A stretch of 64,000 nucleotides of DNA from Brevibacterium sanguinis (lineage in GTDB: Bacteria; Actinomycetota; Actinomycetes; Actinomycetales; Brevibacteriaceae), in NCBI RefSeq assembly GCF_003315415.1, contig NZ_QNSB01000005.1, forward strand, positions 186,001 through 250,000, read 5' to 3'. Shown piece after piece: positions 60,117-64,000 of this stretch. Position numbers and translations under genes: made by a program. Each line of letters begins with the position of its first letter. Position 1 is the stretch's first letter. The notes under the pieces are model-generated. The model searched no databases, was not told the DNA's origin, and saw only the letters and a program-made list of their open reading frames with translations.

Positions 60117-60269
60117 CGCCCGCGGCGCGGAGAACAGTGAGCCGACACCCCCGCCTTCGGGCCACGTTGTGCAACGAGTTGTCTAGTGACGGGGGTGCCG
60201 GCTCCACTCCGCGTCGAGCGGAATGTCAGACTCGAATCTACTGGCTGGTTCGATCTTTGCAAAATCTCT

Positions 60270-60303
60270 CTGACCAGGGAATTCGCTCGAATCCGCTGGT
60301 CAG
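60270..60303. repeat. inverted repeat in the gap between ppm1 and the amidohydrolase-like gene
   Basis: CTGACCAG (60270-60277) and CTGGTCAG (60296-60303) flank an AT-richer stretch. It may terminate the amidohydrolase-like gene. Two CTCGAATC words lie on either side. Confidence 0.4.
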
Positions 60304-60363
60304 ACGCGCCAGGGGCCGCCACAGAGAATTCTCGGCCCTCGGCGTGTCGGCTTGAGTTTCGTC

Positions 60364-61338
60364 TCAGCCGAGTGCCACGCGCCGGGGCAGGGGCACGTCG
60401 GAGGCGAGCTCCGGCAGTCCCGGAGTGCCCGCACGGGGATCGGTGCTCCACGCCGCGACCCGCGGATCCGCGACCTGGACGACGAGGCGCTCGACCTGCC
60501 ACCGGACGATGTCGGCACGGGCGCCCGGGGCGAGGACCCCTCCCTCGGGGTCGCCCGCCGCCCGGTGGGCGAAGCGGGTGGCGGCGTTGAACGCCGCTCG
60601 CGCCGAGATCCCGTTCTCACCGATGACCGCATCGCGCACCGCGGCCCAGGGGGACGGGTGGGAGTGCGCCCAGGACACCTGCGCGCCGGCGGCGAGCAGC
60701 TGCGCGAGCGGCTGGGGACGGGCGGGGTCGATCGTGATCGCCACGCCCGCGCGGCCGAGGTCTCCGGCGAGCTCCTCGGGGACGTCGAGGTCGAGGAGGA
60801 GGCGGTAGCCGTGGCGCTGGGCCACCACGGCGTCGGCCCGCAGGCGCTCGAGCACGGCGCGCAGCTCGGACTCGGACGACACTCCCAGGTAGACGCCGAT
60901 GTCCGGGATCCGCTCGAGGCGGAGGAGCTCCTCGGCGGTCATCGACACTCCGGCCGCCGCCGCTCCCCCGAGATCCGGCGCCGCAGGCGGGGCTCCGCCG
61001 AGGTCGGCGGGCCGGGCACGGGGATACCCGACGACGGTGAGTCCCTCGGGCGCGCGAGCCGCGAACCGCGACACCGCCTCGGCGGCGCCGAGCGCGTGGA
61101 CGTGCGTGAACCCCTGGGCGGCGAGCTCCTCCGGATCCGGTGCGCCGGCGGCGAGGACGAGCCCGGCATGGACGAATCCCGGGGTCAGGAGGTCGCCGTC
61201 GAGATCCTCGGCGTCCGGGTCGAGGGCCAGGGCTGCCTCGTCGGATCCGATGAACGTCACGCGCCCCGCGGTCGTGCCCAGCGCCGTCGCGAACGGATCG
61301 GCGCTGCTGTAAACATCTCCACCACAGTACATAGTCAC
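60364..61338 (-). CDS. amidohydrolase-like protein, probably degenerate
   Basis: A 324-residue protein with the overall frame of amidohydrolases: a small N-terminal beta domain, LDGDLLTPGFVHAGLVL, a barrel region, then VSWAHSHPS and GENGISARAAFNAATRFAHRAAG and GVLAPGARADIVRW, which is the classic end of the family. The HxH metal motif expected after TPGF is replaced by FVHAGLVL, so metal binding is doubtful. GTG 61338 is proposed because TACTGT ends seven bases upstream; ATG 61332 is next. Function unknown. Confidence 0.75.
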   Translation of the reverse strand: MTMYCGGDVYSSADPFATALGTTAGRVTFIGSDEAALALDPDAEDLDGDLLTPGFVHAGLVLAAGAPDPEELAAQGFTHVHALGAAEAVSRFAARAPEGLTVVGYPRARPADLGGAPPAAPDLGGAAAAGVSMTAEELLRLERIPDIGVYLGVSSESELRAVLERLRADAVVAQRHGYRLLLDLDVPEELAGDLGRAGVAITIDPARPQPLAQLLAAGAQVSWAHSHPSPWAAVRDAVIGENGISARAAFNAATRFAHRAAGDPEGGVLAPGARADIVRWQVERLVVQVADPRVAAWSTDPRAGTPGLPELASDVPLPRRVALG

Positions 61339-61345
61339 AGCGGAC

Positions 61346-61351
61346 ACAGTA
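61346..61351 (-). promoter_or_regulatory. -10 element of a probable leaderless promoter (amidohydrolase-like gene)
   Basis: TACTGT on the minus strand ends seven bases before GTG 61338. Confidence 0.45.
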
Positions 61352-61396
61352 CACGGACGCCTGCGGCGCTCCAGCAGTCGCGTCAGGTGCGTCCGG

Positions 61397-61402
61397 TATC
61401 GT
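61397..61402 (+). promoter_or_regulatory. -10 element of a probable leaderless promoter (exonuclease fusion)
   Basis: TATCGT ends seven bases before GTG 61410. Confidence 0.5.
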
Positions 61403-61409
61403 CTCGGGT

Positions 61410-63089
61410 GTGAAGCCATTGGTTCTGATCGACACTCCGGCCCTGTACTACCGTGCGTTCTACTCGGTGCCCGACTCGATCGTCAACGACGACAAGATGC
61501 CGGTCAACGCCGTCCGCGGCGTCCTCGACGCGATCGCCGCGATGATCCGCCGCCTCGACTCCGACCGGGTCGTGGCGACGATGGACGCCGATTGGCGTCC
61601 GGAGTTCCGCACCGCGATCATGCCCGAGTACAAGGCGGCGCGGGTCCGCGACGAGGCGGCGGGGACGGAGATCCCCGAGCTGCTCGCCGCCCAGCTGCCG
61701 CTGCTGCGGCGCGTGCTCGCCGCGGCGGGCATCCCCATCGCCGAGGTGGCCGGGACGGAGGCCGACGACGTCATCGCGACGATGGCCGCCGAGTCCCGGA
61801 CCCCGGTGGTCATCGTCTCTCCCGATCGCGATCTGCTCGCCCTCCTCGACGCCGAGCGCGACGTGCGCGTGCTGCGACCCCGCAAGGGCGGCGAATGGGA
61901 GGAGATCACCGCTGCGGATCTGCCCGCGCTGTACGGGGTGCCCGACGGCACCCGCTACCGGGAGCTCGCGGCGCTGCGCGGGGATCCCTCGGACGGACTG
62001 CCGGGCGCCCCGGGGATCGGGGAGAAGACCGCGGCGACCCTGCTGGAGAGCTTCGGCTCCCTCGACTCCGTGCTGCGCGCCGCGAAGGCCGGGGTGAAGA
62101 CGGGCGGACTGAGCCCGAAGCGCGCGCAGACCCTCATCGAGCACGAGGACGCCCTCGTCAGCACCGTGCGCGTGATGACCTGCCTGACCGACGTCGACCA
62201 CGGCATCGACCTCGGGACGGTCCCCTCCTCCCCCGACCGCCGGGCCGTCGAGGAGGCCGCCGTGGGCCAGAACATCGCCCGCTCCGTGCGATCCCTCCTC
62301 GACGCCCTCTCCGAGCAGCGTCCCGCGGCGCCCTCGGCCCTCGCCGCGCCCGCCGTGCCCTCGGTGTCGGCTCCCCTGCCCTGGTCGCAGTGCCGCCTCG
62401 TCGGCTTCGACCTGGAGACGACGGGAGTCGACCCCGCGACGGCGCGGATCGTCACCGCCGCGATCGTCGAATCCGCCGCCGAGGTCCGCACCTGGCTCGC
62501 CGACCCCGGCATCGAGATCCCCGAATCCGCGCGCGCCGTCCACGGCATCACCACCGAGTACGCGGCGGCCAACGGGCGCCCCGCGGCCGAGGTCGTCGCC
62601 GACCTGTGCTCCGTCCTCGCGGGGCTCCGCGCCGAGGGCGGGGTCCTCGTCGGGCACAACATCGTCTACGACCTCAGCGTGCTCGCCGCCGAGGTGCGCA
62701 GGCACCACCCGCACGTCGACCTCGCCGCGCTCCTGCCCGCCGTCGTCGACACCTACGTCCTCGACCGCCAGGTCGAACCCCGCCGGCGCGGCAAGCGCAC
62801 GCTGACCCAGACGGCGCTGCGCTGGAACGTCGAGCTGCTCGACGCCCACGACGCCGCCGCCGATGCACTCGCCGCCCTGGAGATCGCCCGTGCCCTGGCC
62901 CTGAGCTCTCTCGACATCGCCGCGCTGACCTGCGCCGAGATCATGACCGCTCAGGGCGGTTGGAAGCGGGCGCAGGCGGAGGACCTGCAGTCCTGGCTGC
63001 GCCGCAATCGCGACCCGCTGGCGGTCGTCGACGCGTCCTGGCCGATGGCGACGGACGTTAGAATCGGTTCCGATCACGACAACCTCTAG
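61410..63089 (+). CDS. fused 5'-3' exonuclease and DEDDh 3'-5' exonuclease
   Basis: A 559-residue protein joining two nucleases. Residues 1 to about 300 are a PolA-N/FEN-type 5'-3' exonuclease: LIDTPALYYRAFYS, AGTEADDVIATMA, VSPDRDLLALLD and the helix-hairpin-helix DGLPGAPGIGEKTAATLL. An Ala/Pro linker (about 305-322) leads to a DnaQ-like domain: VGFDLETTGVD (about 331), HGITTEYA, VGHNIVYDLSVL and AHDAAADALAAL supply the DEDDh residues. The frame is uninterrupted. No polymerase domain is present. It is followed after 10 bases by secA2. Probable role: primer or flap removal with end trimming. Confidence 0.9.
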   Translation: MKPLVLIDTPALYYRAFYSVPDSIVNDDKMPVNAVRGVLDAIAAMIRRLDSDRVVATMDADWRPEFRTAIMPEYKAARVRDEAAGTEIPELLAAQLPLLRRVLAAAGIPIAEVAGTEADDVIATMAAESRTPVVIVSPDRDLLALLDAERDVRVLRPRKGGEWEEITAADLPALYGVPDGTRYRELAALRGDPSDGLPGAPGIGEKTAATLLESFGSLDSVLRAAKAGVKTGGLSPKRAQTLIEHEDALVSTVRVMTCLTDVDHGIDLGTVPSSPDRRAVEEAAVGQNIARSVRSLLDALSEQRPAAPSALAAPAVPSVSAPLPWSQCRLVGFDLETTGVDPATARIVTAAIVESAAEVRTWLADPGIEIPESARAVHGITTEYAAANGRPAAEVVADLCSVLAGLRAEGGVLVGHNIVYDLSVLAAEVRRHHPHVDLAALLPAVVDTYVLDRQVEPRRRGKRTLTQTALRWNVELLDAHDAAADALAALEIARALALSSLDIAALTCAEIMTAQGGWKRAQAEDLQSWLRRNRDPLAVVDASWPMATDVRIGSDHDNL

Positions 63090-63099
63090 AAGGACGACA

Positions 63100-64000
63100 A
63101 TGGGATTCCTCGCTCGACTGCTCAACCGCCCCGGTGCCCAGGCCGAGAGGACGACCGGCTGGTTCGACCGCGCCGCGGACGAGATCGAGACGGCGGCGCG
63201 GGAGTTCGCGGACCTCGACGACGCGCGGCTGCGCGAGGAGGCCGGAGACGTCTTCGCCTCGGGGACGGCCAAGGAGAACCTCGTCCGGTTCTGCGCGCTG
63301 GCCCGGGAGGTCTCCGCCCGCGCTCTCGACGAGCGGGCCTACGACACCCAGCTCAAGGGCCTCGTCGGCCTCCTCACGGCCAATGTCGTCCAGATGGCCA
63401 CCGGTGAGGGCAAGACCCTGGTCGGAGCGTTGGCCGCCGCCGGCTACGCCCTGCAGGGACGTCGGGTCCACGTCGTCAGCGTCAACGACTACCTCGCCGT
63501 GCGCGACCGCACGTGGATGAAGCCGGTCTTCGACCTCATGGGGGTGACATCGGCCGCGATCTCGGGTTCACTGAGCGAGGAGGACCGCCGTGAGGCCTAC
63601 CGCGCCGAGGTCGTCTACGCCTCGGTCACCGAGGTCGGCTTCGACGTGCTGCGCGACCGCTTCGTCACCGACGACGCCGAGATCCGCGTGCCCGAACGCG
63701 ACGTCGTCATCGTCGACGAGGCGGACTCGGTGCTCATCGACGAAGCGCGCGTGCCCCTCGTCCTCGCCGGTTCGGCGAGCATCGAGGACGCGGACGAGCG
63801 GATCGCGGCTCTCGTCGAGGCCCTCACACCGGGGGTCGACTACGAGATCAGCCCCGACCACCGGGCCGTGTCCCTCACCGACGCGGGCACTTCGGCGGTC
63901 GAGGCCGAACTCGGCGTCGACCTCTACGGCGAGGACTCGAGCACCCTGGCCGCGGTCAACCTCGCCCTCTACGCGAAGACGCTCGTGCACCGCGACGTCG
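63100..64000 (+). CDS. secA2: SecA ATPase, probably SecA2 (N-terminal part)
   Basis: The first 300 residues of a preprotein translocase ATPase, cut by the window end. Walker A is QMATGEGKTLVGALAAAGYA (about residue 98-117), followed by VVSVNDYLAVRD and the DEAD-type VIVDEADSVLIDEARVPLVL (about 203-222, in which DEAD is explicit). The short N-terminus (LARLLNRPGAQAERTTGWF) and EVGFDVLRDRF fit accessory SecA2 of actinobacteria better than SecA1. ATG 63100 follows AGAAGGACGACA and is close to the exonuclease stop. Confidence 0.85.
   Translation, partial: MGFLARLLNRPGAQAERTTGWFDRAADEIETAAREFADLDDARLREEAGDVFASGTAKENLVRFCALAREVSARALDERAYDTQLKGLVGLLTANVVQMATGEGKTLVGALAAAGYALQGRRVHVVSVNDYLAVRDRTWMKPVFDLMGVTSAAISGSLSEEDRREAYRAEVVYASVTEVGFDVLRDRFVTDDAEIRVPERDVVIVDEADSVLIDEARVPLVLAGSASIEDADERIAALVEALTPGVDYEISPDHRAVSLTDAGTSAVEAELGVDLYGEDSSTLAAVNLALYAKTLVHRDV

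Noticed and set aside
60180-60303. Possible tRNA fragment or phage attachment site (CTCGAATC words)
   Set aside because: No cloverleaf can be drawn and no integrase is nearby.

Overview
The window is chromosomal DNA from a high-GC actinobacterium. Four things point there: a mycothione reductase, an RbpA transcription factor, a bcc:aa3-type respiratory supercomplex (cytochrome c tethered as QcrC), and gene order close to that around glnE-glnA-lipB-lipA-qcrCAB-ctaE-trpD in Mycobacterium tuberculosis. The make-up fits the Micrococcales, perhaps Brevibacterium; the genus is inference from remembered protein similarity. No rRNA, tRNA, CRISPR array, insertion sequence or prophage was seen. The window opens inside glnE and closes inside a secA2-like gene.

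Layout. 1-6.9 kb: glnE (3' end), mycothione reductase, glutamine synthetase I with its adenylylation tyrosine, an RDD membrane protein, DUF4191, lipA and lipB. 7-14.9 kb: an unknown membrane-anchored protein, the E2 and E3 genes of the 2-oxoglutarate/pyruvate dehydrogenase system (targets of LipA/LipB), leucyl aminopeptidase and pyrD. 15-18.4 kb: DUF3043, an M20 dipeptidase, an ErpA-type Fe-S protein and aat. 18.5-26.8 kb: the respiratory genes ctaC-ctaD-ctaF (+) facing ctaE-qcrC-qcrA-qcrB (-), separated by 1.1 kb with no credible gene. 27-33.9 kb: trpD, a DEDDh/GIY-YIG nuclease, a hydrolase, an acyltransferase, a MerR regulator and a ParA ATPase followed by a 25-bp tandem repeat. 34-45.4 kb: pyruvate carboxylase-deformylase-hydroxyacyl-CoA dehydrogenase, an aminotransferase, a small heat-shock protein with a HAIR operator, ferritin, a pterin dehydratase and a four-gene operon (DUF5058 membrane protein, partner membrane protein, M20 amidohydrolase, amidase). 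47-56.9 kb: chrA, then a candidate dif site, then a minus-strand operon (flavin amine oxidase, APC permease, AraC regulator, VOC protein, UvrA-like ABC protein), and a divergent SDR/WYL regulator pair. 57-64 kb: an RlpA-like wall protein, a GDPD, rbpA, a polyprenol-phosphate mannosyltransferase, a degenerate amidohydrolase, a 5'-3'/3'-5' exonuclease fusion and secA2.

Two themes run through the window. First, 48514-48541 matches the actinobacterial dif (XerC/XerD) consensus as I remember it and shares a 15-bp core with E. coli dif, so the window probably contains the replication terminus. Second, about a dozen first genes of transcription units have a TANNNT hexamer ending exactly 6 or 7 bases before the start codon, the geometry expected of leaderless mRNAs; this was used to choose several starts. 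Convergent gene ends are mostly separated by long GC-rich hairpins.

Start codons and functions come from reading the sequence and remembered family features. No database search was run.
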